Shown: positions 19,286-27,623, numbered from the stretch's first letter. The stretch: DNA of 64,000 nucleotides from Halanaerobium kushneri (GCF_900156285.1 NZ_FTNC01000004.1:124001-188000), one strand, 5' to 3'. The notes: generated by a model not told the origin, from the sequence alone. Translations and numbers: made by a program.

Positions 19286-19711
19286 TTGAAAAAATCTGTC
19301 GTACTGGTAAGTGTTATTGTCTTTTTATTTATGTTTTTGACAGCAGTTCAGGCTGAAGAAACTGATGCCTGGCAACAGGCAAAGGAGGAAGGGATACAGT
19401 TTCGGGCTGTAGGTAATGAGCCGGGCTGGCTGGTTGAAGTTAAAAGTGATCAGAAAATAAAATTTGTTAATGATTATGGTAATTTAGAGATTAAAGCTCC
19501 GGTTGATGACCTCTGGCTTGGACCAGCTGGTGAGGATAAGATCTATTATATTGAAAATGATGTGATTCAGTTTCAGGTAATTATCATGAAAAAAAGTTAT
19601 CAGGATAGCATGAGTGGAGAAGTGTTTCCCTATCAGGTAAGAGTTGTTTTTCCAAATAAGAGTTATGTCGGTGGAGGTAGGCTGCTAAATGAGCCGGAAG
19701 CCGAGAAATAA
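19286..19711 (+). CDS. Secreted protein of unknown function (COG3650-like)
   Basis: The 141-residue protein has a clear Sec signal peptide (MKKSVVLVSVIVFLFMFLTAVQA, cleavage near residue 23). The mature domain contains FRAVGNEPGWLVEV and SMSGEVFPYQVRV, a pattern seen in small periplasmic or lipoprotein-like COG3650 members. The usual terminal GCG Cys is replaced here by GGGRLL. No function is assigned. It starts 15 nt after the methyltransferase and likely shares its transcript. Confidence 0.7.
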   Translation: MKKSVVLVSVIVFLFMFLTAVQAEETDAWQQAKEEGIQFRAVGNEPGWLVEVKSDQKIKFVNDYGNLEIKAPVDDLWLGPAGEDKIYYIENDVIQFQVIIMKKSYQDSMSGEVFPYQVRVVFPNKSYVGGGRLLNEPEAEK

Positions 19712-19820
19712 TTGGAAGATGAAAAATAAAATGATACTTTAAAAATATTTTCTGTGTTATCTGTGTTAAATGAAATTTAAATCTTTAAGGAAATATTAAA
19801 AATTATAGAAGATTGTCTAA

Positions 19821-19868
19821 GCGGCTAAGCCCTGAAACTCTAAGGGACTTGAGCCGTTTTATTTTTTT
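19821..19868 (+). terminator. Terminator before niaR
   Basis: GCGGCTAAGCCCT and AGGGACTTGAGCCG pair imperfectly (CGGCT with AGCCG outside, CCCT with AGGG inside), followed by TTTTATTTTTTT. Confidence 0.7.
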
Positions 19869-19901
19869 CTGTATCTTTCTTTATTTAAAAAAATTATTTA
19901 A

Positions 19902-19934
19902 TGTCTTTACAGCTGTCAATTCAGATGATAGAAT
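19902..19934 (+). promoter_or_regulatory. niaR promoter with possible NiaR operator
   Basis: -35 TTTACA (19906-19911), 17-nt spacer, -10 TAGAAT (19929-19934). The -35 lies inside TGTCTTTACAG (19902-19912), whose exact reverse complement recurs upstream of the symporter operon at 20503-20513. Confidence 0.6.
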
Positions 19935-19967
19935 AGACAGCAGGATGATTTAAATGAGGTGATTAAA

Positions 19968-20489
19968 ATTAAGGCGGAAGAAAGAAGAAGGCAGCTACTG
20001 CAGAGATTAAAAAAATCGAGTCAGGCTTTAATAGGCTCTCTGCTGGCGGAAGAATTTGAAGTCAGCCGTCAGGTTATTGTTCAGGATATAGCACTTCTGA
20101 GAGCTCAGGGGGAGAAAATTGTGGCTACCTCGCAGGGTTATTTTTATGAAGCAAATCTCGGACTGCCAACTGTTAAAGCATCTATTGCCTGTAGACATGG
20201 TGATCAAAAAGAGCTTAGAGATGAACTTTTAACTGTAGTTAATTATGGTGGGAGAGTTATTGATGTTAAAGTTGAACACCCAATTTACGGGGAACTAAGC
20301 GGTAATTTAATGATCAGCAGTGTTGAGGATGTTGAAAAATTCATCCAAAATTATCAGCAGAATAAGGCCGCCCTGCTTTCGGAATTAACTGATGGAGTGC
20401 ATCTACATACCATTGAAGCTGTTAATGAACAGGTTCTGGAAAAAATTAAAGCTGAATTAAGAGAAAAGGGCTATCTGCTGGAAGAATAA
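19968..20489 (+). CDS. niaR: Niacin-responsive transcriptional repressor NiaR (YrxA)
   Basis: Represses NAD synthesis and niacin uptake genes when niacin is present. It has an N-terminal winged HTH (about 1-55; LIGSLLAEEFEVSRQVIVQDIALLR) and a C-terminal 3H domain with three His motifs (CRHGD, VEHPIYGEL, GVHLHTIE). The best-spaced ribosome site GAGGTG (19956-19961) points to ATT 19968 (MKAEERRRQ, a typical N-terminus). The canonical alternative, GTG 19959, lies inside that site. The protein has about 173 residues. Confidence 0.9.
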   Translation: MKAEERRRQLLQRLKKSSQALIGSLLAEEFEVSRQVIVQDIALLRAQGEKIVATSQGYFYEANLGLPTVKASIACRHGDQKELRDELLTVVNYGGRVIDVKVEHPIYGELSGNLMISSVEDVEKFIQNYQQNKAALLSELTDGVHLHTIEAVNEQVLEKIKAELREKGYLLEE

Positions 20490-20502
20490 ATTTTTGTTTT
20501 TA

Positions 20503-20553
20503 CTGTAAAGACAGGTGTAAAGTTATACTGTAATAAAACTGTAAAGTTATACT
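20503..20553 (+). promoter_or_regulatory. Repeated operator-like region upstream of the symporter pair
   Basis: CTGTAAAGACA (20503-20513) matches the niaR promoter word in reverse complement. GTAAAGTTATACT occurs twice, at 20517-20529 and 20541-20553 (24-nt period). Each copy contains TATACT, a good -10 candidate. The arrangement suggests tandem regulator sites over a promoter. Confidence 0.45.
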
Positions 20554-20579
20554 TAAACAAAACAGGAGGTTATTAGTTT

Positions 20580-20780
20580 ATGGACAGAGAAAAACTGAAA
20601 AAACTAAGGAATTTATATTTAGTACTAATTTTGTTACTTGTAGTTTCTGCCTTTATTGTTCCCTATACTCTGCTCAGCTCACTTAATTATTTTTACGGAG
20701 CATTTCTGTTCTGGAGTTTTTTTGCACTGGCAGTAATTTATTTAACTATTAAAATCACAACTTACTGGAGGAATGATTGA
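20580..20780 (+). CDS. Small YhdT-like membrane protein (DUF997 type)
   Basis: A 66-residue protein with two predicted membrane helices (about 12-32 and 39-60) and a C-terminal TTYWRND. In E. coli the small YhdT protein precedes the pantothenate symporter PanF; the same pairing occurs here, with the stop overlapping the symporter ATG. It probably acts as an accessory subunit. AGGAGG lies 7 nt before the ATG. Confidence 0.72.
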   Translation: MDREKLKKLRNLYLVLILLLVVSAFIVPYTLLSSLNYFYGAFLFWSFFALAVIYLTIKITTYWRND

Positions 20781-22267
20781 TGCCAACTACATACTTATAT
20801 ATCGCAGTAATTTTATATATTATAGCCGGATCTTTTGTTGCTTTAATGGCCAGGAGAGAGATGAATGAAGGAATTGTAGAATATTTTTTAAGTGGAAGAA
20901 ATACTGGTGGTTTTGTAGCTGCTCTGTCCTATAGTGCAACTACTTACAGTGCGTTTATGATGATTGGTCTGGCTGGCTTTACCTATTCTGGGGGAGTAGG
21001 AGCTCTTGGATTTGAGCTGGTTTATTTATCAGGACTTTCTCTGGTGGCATTCTTTGGGCCCCGTTTCTGGTTGATTGGTAAAAAAAATAATTATGTTTCC
21101 CCATATGAAATGCTTGGTGATCGCTACCAGAATCAGTGGATTGCTTTTGCTGCTTCACTTTCGGCCTGTATTTTTTTAATACCTTATCTGGCTGTCCAGC
21201 TGATGGGAGTTGGTTATCTTTTAAGTGGGCTTTCGGGAGGTGCTATTCCCTTTGTTTTTGGAGTTGTAATTGCTGTAGTGCTGGCTATTGCCTGGGCTTT
21301 AATTGCGGGAATGAAGTCTGTAACCTGGACTGATTCTCTGCAGTCGCTGATTATGATAGTGGTCAGTATTGTTATTTTGTTTTATGTTATTTATCAGCAT
21401 TTGGGTGGGTTTATAGAATTTTTTGGCTCACTGGCTGCCCTAGAAGGCAAAGTACTCAGTGTTCCTGGCCCTGGATTTTTTAAATTTAAAACCTTTCTGG
21501 GTTTAAGTCTGCCCTGGTTTTTCTTTTCTATTTCTAATCCTCAGGTCAGTCAGCGCCTCTTTATCCCCCGTGATCTTAAGGCGATGAAAACCATGATTAA
21601 AGGATTTTTGATTTTTGGTTTTATTTACACACTGGTTTCTGTATTCTGGGGTTTTTCTGCTCGTCTTTTAATTCCGGGACTGGCAAACGCAGATCTGGCA
21701 ACACCAGAACTGCTGGCATCACAATATGTACCGACTGCTCTGGCGCTGGTAGCAATGATTGGAATAACAGCTGCAGCGATTTCAACAATTGATTCGATAA
21801 TGCTGACCTTATCATCCCTTATAGTTAGAGATATTTTTAAAAATATGGATGACAATCTAGATCAGGATCAGAGTTTAAGGCAGCTTAGAACGGCCAAAAT
21901 TGCCATTTTGATTATCGCTGTGTTAGGATTTTTCTTTGCCATTCAGGAGCTAAATTTAATTGCTACGCTTTCAGTAGCAGCCTCAATTGGTCTTCTGGTG
22001 ATTGTTCCTTCGATGTTTGGAGCATTTTTCTGGAAAAAGGCCACAGCTGCAGCTTCTCTAAGCAGTATAATTATCGGTTCAGTGACTGCTCTTTATTTGC
22101 AATTTAGCGGCTGGAGCCCACTTGGATATGGGGCTGGAGTCTGGACTTTAATTGTGACAGCTGCTGTTTTTGTATCGGTCAGCTTTTTTACTCAGGCACC
22201 GGTTGAGAAGGCAGAAGAGTTTATTGGTTATTTAAATGAAGAGTGTCGAGAGAGAAATATAATTTAG
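20780..22267 (+). CDS. Sodium/solute symporter, PanF-like (SSS family)
   Basis: A polytopic membrane protein of 495 residues with about 12-13 hydrophobic segments. The SSS-typical LSGRNTGGFVAALSYSATTYSAFMMIG and the Na+-site region AAAISTIDSIMLTLSSLIVRD are recognisable. ATG 20780 follows GGAGG; TTG 20777 is the alternative. PanF-type pantothenate uptake is the nearest family guess. The adjacent niaR and shared promoter word make a pyridine precursor (niacin) an equally testable substrate. Confidence 0.82.
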   Translation: MPTTYLYIAVILYIIAGSFVALMARREMNEGIVEYFLSGRNTGGFVAALSYSATTYSAFMMIGLAGFTYSGGVGALGFELVYLSGLSLVAFFGPRFWLIGKKNNYVSPYEMLGDRYQNQWIAFAASLSACIFLIPYLAVQLMGVGYLLSGLSGGAIPFVFGVVIAVVLAIAWALIAGMKSVTWTDSLQSLIMIVVSIVILFYVIYQHLGGFIEFFGSLAALEGKVLSVPGPGFFKFKTFLGLSLPWFFFSISNPQVSQRLFIPRDLKAMKTMIKGFLIFGFIYTLVSVFWGFSARLLIPGLANADLATPELLASQYVPTALALVAMIGITAAAISTIDSIMLTLSSLIVRDIFKNMDDNLDQDQSLRQLRTAKIAILIIAVLGFFFAIQELNLIATLSVAASIGLLVIVPSMFGAFFWKKATAAASLSSIIIGSVTALYLQFSGWSPLGYGAGVWTLIVTAAVFVSVSFFTQAPVEKAEEFIGYLNEECRERNII

Positions 22268-22342
22268 ATTATCATATTACAATAAAATACTGTAACTAGA
22301 ATTTTTAAAGGTATTATAGAGAAAATAAATGGTAAATTGAGC

Positions 22343-22371
22343 TTGACAAAGTTATTTTAATAAGGTAAAAT
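22343..22371 (+). promoter_or_regulatory. Promoter of the pheA T-box leader
   Basis: -35 TTGACA (22343-22348), 17-nt spacer, -10 TAAAAT (22366-22371). Confidence 0.8.
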
Positions 22372-22377
22372 TAAAAA

Positions 22378-22671
22378 AACTTGAATTAGAATAAAATATT
22401 TAATTAAAAACTGTGATCAGGGAAAGTAATTAAAAATATTTATCTCAGCGAAGCGGGATTAGTGAGAGCCTGCCGGTAAGTATTTTAGTGAAGTTCCCCT
22501 GTGAGTTGTCAGCTGAACAAAAAAGTAAGCTTGAACCGGTTGTCTACCGTTATCCTGACAGATTATAGGATTTATTTTTAATTCCCGTAATTGTTGAGTG
22601 GGCTATTTAGCCAAAAAGATTGGTACCACGAGTATAACACCCTCGTTCTTTAATTAGAGCGGGGGTTTTTT
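22378..22671 (+). promoter_or_regulatory. T-box riboswitch upstream of pheA (specifier read as TTC, Phe)
   Basis: A tRNA-sensing transcription attenuator. Stem I base CAGGG (22418-22422) pairs with CCCTG (22497-22501), with the AGTAA loop-E element at 22425-22429. The codon next to the closing stem is TTC at 22494-22496, matching the Phe gene downstream. The T-box sequence TTGGTACCACG (22620-22630) leads into a terminator (ACCCTCGTTCT with AGAGCGGGGGT, 22639-22666, then T6). Specifier placement was done by hand; uncharged tRNA-Phe would favour readthrough. Confidence 0.88.
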
Positions 22672-22688
22672 GTATTTAGACAAAAATC

Positions 22689-22731
22689 TACATAAACTTA
22701 CAAGTACCGTGCACCTGTCGGTTTATGTCAT
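22689..22731 (+). repeat. Dispersed near-palindromic repeat, copy C
   Basis: ACATAAAC, then GTACCGTGCACCTGTCGG (22704-22721), then TTTATGTC. The left half of the core palindrome is degraded (TTACAA instead of GTnCACG). It lies between the T-box terminator and pheA and faces copy D. Confidence 0.7.
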
Positions 22732-22744
22732 AATTTGTTAAATT

Positions 22745-22773
22745 TATTGGCCAAACAGATTTTTTGATATAAT
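22745..22773 (+). promoter_or_regulatory. Possible second pheA promoter
   Basis: TTATTG (22745-22750), 17-nt spacer, TATAAT (22768-22773), just downstream of repeat copy C. If used, it would bypass the T-box. Confidence 0.45.
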
Positions 22774-22810
22774 TTGATGGTACATGGTAGCTGTAAAAAG
22801 GAGTGAGCAG

Positions 22811-23677
22811 ATGAGTAATTTAGAATATGGATATTTAGGACCACCGGGAACATTTAGTGAAGAGGCAATTTCTAATTATTGTGCCAGGTATGGTGGCAGC
22901 ACAGCTGCCTGTGGGTCAATTAGAGATATTGTAGAGGCAGTGATAGCAGATCGGGTTGATCTCGGGCTGCTGCCGCTGGAGAACTCACTGGAAGGATCGG
23001 TAAACTTAAGTCTTGATCTTTTATATCAACATCCAGAACTTAAACTTTACCGGGAAATTGTACTCCCAATTGAGCAGTATCTATTGGTTCAGCCAGGGGC
23101 TGGAAAAGAAGAGATTGAGGAAATTTACAGCCATCCTCAGGCAATTGCTCAGTCAGGAGATTATCTGGCCGCAGAGTTTAAAGATGCGAAAATTATTTAT
23201 ACTGATAGTACTGCTGCAGCAGCAAAAAAAGCACTTTCAGACAGAAAGCGGGCTGCTGTGGGCTCAATCAGGCTGGCTGAGATTTATAAGCTAGAAATTA
23301 TGGCAGAAAATCTGCAGGGGGATCTACCAAATGCCACCCGTTTTGTTCTGGCAGCGAAAAAGGATAAAGACCTGGGTGCAAATAATCATCTGGGAGAAGC
23401 AGCAGCAAGTGATTTTAAAACTTCTATTATCTGTGCTCCTATGGTTAACGAAGCCGGGGTTTTGCATCGGATACTGGGTAAATTTGCGGAAGAAAATATT
23501 GATCTGACGAGAATTGAATCCCGGCCAAGCAGGCAGAGACTGGGAGAATATATTTTCTATATTGATTTAAAGGGCTGCAGCAGTGATCAGCACCTGAGCT
23601 CAGCTCTGGAGGAGGTAAAAAAGATATCTTCCTATTTTAGACTTTTAGGTTCCTATCCCGGGACAGTTATAGAATAG
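22811..23677 (+). CDS. pheA: Prephenate dehydratase
   Basis: Converts prephenate to phenylpyruvate for Phe synthesis. ATG 22811 sits after AAAGGAGTG; upstream in-frame codons from 22784 lack support. The 288-residue protein has the dehydratase domain (about 1-185: YLGPPGTFSEEA, LLPLENSLEGSV, catalytic TRF in NATRFVLA). A C-terminal ACT domain (about 205-285) carries the Phe-binding ESRPSR motif, so feedback by Phe is likely. It lacks a chorismate mutase fusion. It is monocistronic between two T-box leaders. Confidence 0.95.
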   Translation: MSNLEYGYLGPPGTFSEEAISNYCARYGGSTAACGSIRDIVEAVIADRVDLGLLPLENSLEGSVNLSLDLLYQHPELKLYREIVLPIEQYLLVQPGAGKEEIEEIYSHPQAIAQSGDYLAAEFKDAKIIYTDSTAAAAKKALSDRKRAAVGSIRLAEIYKLEIMAENLQGDLPNATRFVLAAKKDKDLGANNHLGEAAASDFKTSIICAPMVNEAGVLHRILGKFAEENIDLTRIESRPSRQRLGEYIFYIDLKGCSSDQHLSSALEEVKKISSYFRLLGSYPGTVIE

Positions 23678-23791
23678 ACTTGGCCGTATAAACTGAAAAA
23701 GTGGTTGGATAATTTAAAGTAAGTATTTTTAAAATTAAACTGAAAGCTGAAATTAAAATTAAATATTTGGGCGAAAAAGCGCAATTTTTAT

Positions 23792-23820
23792 TTGACAGAA
23801 TTAAAATTGCTTGCTATAAT
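23792..23820 (+). promoter_or_regulatory. Promoter of the aromatic operon T-box leader
   Basis: -35 TTGACA (23792-23797), 17-nt spacer and a perfect -10 TATAAT (23815-23820). Confidence 0.85.
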
Positions 23821-23826
23821 ACTCAT

Positions 23827-24056
23827 TAAATAAATAAGTTCACCTAAAAACTTTGAAAGAGGATCCAGTAAGCTTACGAGCTGAAATACACCTCTTGAGT
23901 TGCCAGCTGAAAGTTAAACTAGTAAGCTAAAATGGCCGTCAGCCGTCGTTACCCGGTGCGGAAGTGTTGGCTTCCAGTAGAGATAATCTGTTATTTAATG
24001 AGATTAAAACAGGTGGTACCGCGATTCCAATCGCCCTGACTAAGGGGCGATTTTTT
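23827..24056 (+). promoter_or_regulatory. T-box riboswitch upstream of aroF-tyrA operon (specifier TAC, Tyr)
   Basis: Stem I base AAGAGG (23857-23862) pairs with CCTCTT (23891-23896). The AGTAA element is at 23867-23871, and the specifier-loop strand GAAATACA gives TAC (Tyr) at 23887-23889 followed by a purine. The T-box AGGTGGTACCGCG is at 24011-24023. The terminator pairs AATCGCCC (24029-24036) with GGGCGATT (24045-24052), then T6. Tyr specificity matches tyrA in the operon. Confidence 0.9.
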
Positions 24057-24148
24057 GTATTTTTAGAGGTTTTTTTGTAAATTGTTTTTGGATAAGATTT
24101 GGTGGAGTTATTTTCAAAGTTTATTTAGCTATAATTTTAAACAAAATT

Positions 24149-24207
24149 AGACAAAAACTGACAGGTGCACGGTACGTGAACATTAATAAGCATAAACGAA
24201 CATAATC
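24149..24207 (-). repeat. Dispersed near-palindromic repeat, copy D
   Basis: On the plus strand it reads GACAAAAACTGACAGG, then GTGCACGGTACGTGAAC, then TTAATAAGCATAAACGAACA. It keeps the full core (GTTCACG-TAC-CGTGCAC on the minus strand). It lies between the Tyr T-box terminator and aroF, inverted to copy C. Confidence 0.75.
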
Positions 24208-24240
24208 AAAAAAGTATTTTAGAAGAGAGGAGAATTAATT

Positions 24241-25290
24241 ATGATAGCAGTATTAAAGAGAGATGCAAGTAGAGAAGACAAGGATCAGGTAATTGAGGTT
24301 ATTCGTGGTGAAAATTTTGAGGTTCATCCGATTCAGGGGGTTGAAAAAACTGTAGTAGGTGTGCTGGGCGATCCGGCAAGAAAATCAAATTTAAAAGAAA
24401 AATTGGAAACAATGGGAGCAGTAGAGAGAGTTGTTTTGATTTCCGATCCCTATAAATTGACCAGCTGGAATTTCAAGCAGGAAAAAACGGTTATCGATCT
24501 TGGTGACGGTGTTAAAGTTGGTGGCGATCAGCTGACAGTGATGGCCGGCCCCTGTTCTGTAGAAAATAGAGAGCAGATTATTGAGACAGCTAAAATTGTG
24601 AAAGCTGGAGGAGCCCAGATTCTTCGTGGAGGAGCTTTTAAACCGCGTACATCTCCTTATTCTTTTCAGGGACTGGGTGAGGAAGGTTTGAAGCTGATGG
24701 CCGAGGCCAGAGAAGAAACCGGGCTCAAGATTGTAACTGAATTGATGGATATTGAACATATAGATGTTGTCTGTAAATATACAGATATTATTCAAATTGG
24801 AGCTCGTAACATGCAGAACTATTCTCTTTTGAAGGAAATAGGAAAACTCGATAAACCAGTTATGCTCAAACGCGGAATGGCAGCTACAATTAAAGAATGG
24901 CTGCTGGCGGCAGAATATGTGATGAACAATGGTAATCATGATGTAATTCTCTGTGAAAGAGGAGTCAGAACTTTTGGTGAGGAGACAAGAAACACCATGG
25001 ATTTAAGTTCAATTCCTCTGGTTCAGCAGCTAAGTCATCTGCCGGTGATTGCAGATCCGAGCCATGGTACAGGTCGCTGGGAATTAGTGATCCCAGTTGC
25101 CAGAGCAGCCGTTGCGGTTGGAGCAGATGGAGTGATGGTTGAAGTTCATCCTGATCCTCAGAATGCGTTGTCTGATGGTCCTCAATCCCTCAAGCCCAAA
25201 AACTATCACTTAATGATGGACGAAATTAAAGCTATTAATAATTCTCTGCACAGTTTTGAATCCAGAGAAAGAAAAATAGCTTATGCCTGA
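24241..25290 (+). CDS. aroF: DAHP synthase (AroF, first copy)
   Basis: Condenses phosphoenolpyruvate and erythrose 4-phosphate, opening the shikimate pathway. The 349-residue protein has an N-terminal ferredoxin-like regulatory domain (about 1-70) and a class I-beta KDPG-aldolase-like barrel ([60 protein letters not shown]). ATG follows GAGGAG. It heads the Tyr T-box operon. A second copy at 28734 has a very similar barrel but a divergent N-terminal domain. Confidence 0.96.
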   Translation: MIAVLKRDASREDKDQVIEVIRGENFEVHPIQGVEKTVVGVLGDPARKSNLKEKLETMGAVERVVLISDPYKLTSWNFKQEKTVIDLGDGVKVGGDQLTVMAGPCSVENREQIIETAKIVKAGGAQILRGGAFKPRTSPYSFQGLGEEGLKLMAEAREETGLKIVTELMDIEHIDVVCKYTDIIQIGARNMQNYSLLKEIGKLDKPVMLKRGMAATIKEWLLAAEYVMNNGNHDVILCERGVRTFGEETRNTMDLSSIPLVQQLSHLPVIADPSHGTGRWELVIPVARAAVAVGADGVMVEVHPDPQNALSDGPQSLKPKNYHLMMDEIKAINNSLHSFESRERKIAYA

Positions 25291-26218
25291 GTTTAAAAAA
25301 ATAGCTGTTGTTGGAGTTGGGCTGATTGGGGCCTCTCTGGCAGCAGCTTTAAAAAAATCTGATCCCAAACTTGAGATTACAGCAGTTGACAGAAGTGCAG
25401 AGACTATTAAAAAAGCAAAAAAATTAGGAATTATCGATCGGGGTTTTAGCGAGATTGCTGATAATTTAAAAGATCAGGATTTAATTTTTATTGCAGTACC
25501 GGTAGCAGCAATAAAAACTGTAATTAGAAAAATTAAAGAAGGTGGTGAAAGCCAGCAGCTGCTGGTAGATGCCGGCAGTACCAAAAAAGAAGTGATGATT
25601 CAGGCAGCAGAGATTTTAAAAGACAGCCAGAAAATTTTTATCGGTGGACATCCAATGGCCGGTTCTCATAAATCAGGGATAGACTGGCATAATTCAGAGT
25701 TATTTAAAGGTGCCCCCTTTATTTTAACTCCCTGGCTTGAGGAGCAACAAGAAATCTCAGAGCAGAAATTAGAATCAGAGCAGAAATTGGAAAAAGGTTC
25801 AGAGTTGAGCTTAAAGCTAGAATTGTTGAGGCAGCTGGAGGATTTAATTGAAAAAATTGGGGCCCGGGTCCATATTATATCGGCAGCAGAACATGATCAC
25901 TGTACAGCATATCTGAGTCATCTGCCCCATCTTTTATCTTCGGCTCTGGTAAACTTAAGCCAGCAGCAGAATTTTAAAGGTGAGTTTTTTGAACTATCGG
26001 GAAGTGGTTATCGAGACATGACAAGAATTGCGGGGAGTTCTGCTGAACTCTGGCAGGACATTATACTGTCTAATCGAGATAACCTGGCAGAATTGATTGG
26101 AAATTACATAAACGAGCTGAAAGAATTAAAGAAGGATCTGGAAAATAATGATCAGAATAAAATTTATAAATTTCTGGCAAAAGCAGCAGAGATCAAAAAT
26201 AATACAGAAGAAGCATAA
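25283..26218 (+). CDS. tyrA: Prephenate dehydrogenase
   Basis: NAD(P)-dependent oxidative decarboxylation of prephenate to hydroxyphenylpyruvate. It overlaps aroF by 8 nt. The 311-residue protein has a Rossmann motif GVGLIGASLAAAL (about 9-21), the catalytic-region HPMAGSHKSGI and the SHLPHLLSSAL helix. A Glu/Gln/Lys-rich insertion (about 150-185, with two EQKLE repeats) interrupts the middle. No ACT domain is present, so Tyr control probably acts through the T-box and possibly AroF. Confidence 0.94.
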   Translation: MPEFKKIAVVGVGLIGASLAAALKKSDPKLEITAVDRSAETIKKAKKLGIIDRGFSEIADNLKDQDLIFIAVPVAAIKTVIRKIKEGGESQQLLVDAGSTKKEVMIQAAEILKDSQKIFIGGHPMAGSHKSGIDWHNSELFKGAPFILTPWLEEQQEISEQKLESEQKLEKGSELSLKLELLRQLEDLIEKIGARVHIISAAEHDHCTAYLSHLPHLLSSALVNLSQQQNFKGEFFELSGSGYRDMTRIAGSSAELWQDIILSNRDNLAELIGNYINELKELKKDLENNDQNKIYKFLAKAAEIKNNTEEA

Positions 26219-26258
26219 GAATCATAAAAAGCATAAAAAGCATAAAAATCATAAAAAA
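26214..26258 (+). repeat. 9-bp tandem repeat (CATAAAAAG-like, five units)
   Basis: Units CATAAGAAT, CATAAAAAG, CATAAAAAG, CATAAAAAT, CATAAAAAA begin at 26214, 26223, 26232, 26241 and 26250. The first unit includes the tyrA stop codon. Confidence 0.85.
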
Positions 26259-26333
26259 TTTAATGAACTTTTATCAGAATAATAATTATATTAAAGCAGT
26301 AATTAAAGAAGAGAGAAATGAGGAGGAAATAAA

Positions 26334-27623
26334 GTGTTTAAAGTTAATCCAGCAGATAAAATCAGTGGGGAAATTAGAGTACCGGGAGATAAATCAATCT
26401 CTCACCGCTCTCTGATTTTGTCTTCAATTGCAGAGGGAGAGAGTAAAATAGAAGGGCTTTTAGAGGCTGAAGACTGTCTGAGTACAATGGGAATTATGCG
26501 AGATTTAGGTGTTGAAATTACTAAAGAGCAAAAAGGCAAATATACTGTTCAGGGAAAGGGACTAAATGGTCTTGAGGAAGCCGGAAATGTTTTAGACTGC
26601 GGTAATTCAGGTACTTCAATGAGATTGCTGGCAGGTCTGCTGGCTTCACAGGATTTTTATTCAGTGCTTACAGGTGATCATTCTCTGCGTAAAAGGCCAA
26701 TGCAGCGGATAATTGGACCCCTGTCAGAAATGGGAGCCAAAATTTGGTCCCGCCGGGACGGTTTGGCCCCGTTGAGTATAAAAGGCCAGCAGCTTGAGGG
26801 TATGCAATATGAGCTTCCGGTTGCCAGTGCTCAGCTTAAATCTTCAATTTTGCTGGCAGCTCTAAAAACAGAAGCAGAAACAGTTATTATTGAACCTGCT
26901 GTTTCCAGAGATCACACTGAGCGGATGCTTAAGGGAGCAGGTATTGATCTAGAAATTCTGGAAGATAGAATTATTCTTAAACAGGCTGAAAAAAGAAGCT
27001 TGAAACCATTTGAAATTAAAGTTCCAGGTGATATTTCTTCAGCAGCCTTTTTTATTGCGGCCGGGCTTTTGGCAGCTGAAGGTGAGCTTTTGATTAAAAA
27101 TGTGGGGATTAATCAAACCCGGAGTGGTTTTCTGGAAGTAGTAGAAGCCATGAATGGGAAAATCGAACTTTTAAACAAAAGAGATCAGGGTGGAGAACCA
27201 ACGGCAGATATTCTGGTTAAACCCTCCAACTTAGAGGGTACAGAAGTCAGTGGAGAAGTAATACCGCGTTTGATCGATGAGATTCCTATTATTTCTGTCC
27301 TGGCAGTTTTTGCAGAGGGTAAAACTGTAATTAAAGATGCCGAAGAATTAAGAGTTAAAGAAACGGACCGGATTAAAGCTGTAGTAAATGAATTTAGACG
27401 TTTGGGAATAGAAATTGGAGAAAATGAAGATGGAATGGAAATTAAAGGACCCCAGCAGGTTGAAGGTGGAATTGAAGTTGAAAGTTATCACGACCATCGA
27501 ATTGCAATGTCGCTGGCTGTAATGGCCTTGAATTCTAAAGAGGGAATTGCAATCAATGGCAGCGAAATTATTGCTACTTCTTTTCCCAATTTTAAAGAGC
27601 TATTAGCAGAGGTGATTGGATGA
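26334..27623 (+). CDS. aroA: EPSP synthase (3-phosphoshikimate 1-carboxyvinyltransferase)
   Basis: Sixth shikimate-pathway step. It starts at GTG 26334 after GAGGAGG. The 429-residue protein shows PGDKSISHRSLILSS (about 18-32), LDCGNSGTSMRLLAG (about 87-101) and the C-terminal RVKETDRI and YHDHRIAMSLAV motifs. NSGTSMRL (Ala replaced by Ser after GT) resembles glyphosate-tolerant class II enzymes, but that is inference. Its stop overlaps the hisC start. Confidence 0.96.
   Translation: MFKVNPADKISGEIRVPGDKSISHRSLILSSIAEGESKIEGLLEAEDCLSTMGIMRDLGVEITKEQKGKYTVQGKGLNGLEEAGNVLDCGNSGTSMRLLAGLLASQDFYSVLTGDHSLRKRPMQRIIGPLSEMGAKIWSRRDGLAPLSIKGQQLEGMQYELPVASAQLKSSILLAALKTEAETVIIEPAVSRDHTERMLKGAGIDLEILEDRIILKQAEKRSLKPFEIKVPGDISSAAFFIAAGLLAAEGELLIKNVGINQTRSGFLEVVEAMNGKIELLNKRDQGGEPTADILVKPSNLEGTEVSGEVIPRLIDEIPIISVLAVFAEGKTVIKDAEELRVKETDRIKAVVNEFRRLGIEIGENEDGMEIKGPQQVEGGIEVESYHDHRIAMSLAVMALNSKEGIAINGSEIIATSFPNFKELLAEVIG

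Noticed and set aside
20517-20553. Direct repeats as a mini CRISPR array
   Set aside because: Only two 13-nt units at 24-nt spacing, overlapping -10 boxes and with no cas genes; an operator array is simpler.
22689-24207. pheA plus Tyr T-box as a mobile cassette between repeat copies C and D
   Set aside because: pheA is a core biosynthetic gene in a coherent aromatic block; the enclosing pair alone does not show mobility.
24391-24939. 182-codon open frame antisense to aroF
   Set aside because: Shadow of a highly conserved gene; Cys/His/Phe-rich nonsense composition and no ribosome site.
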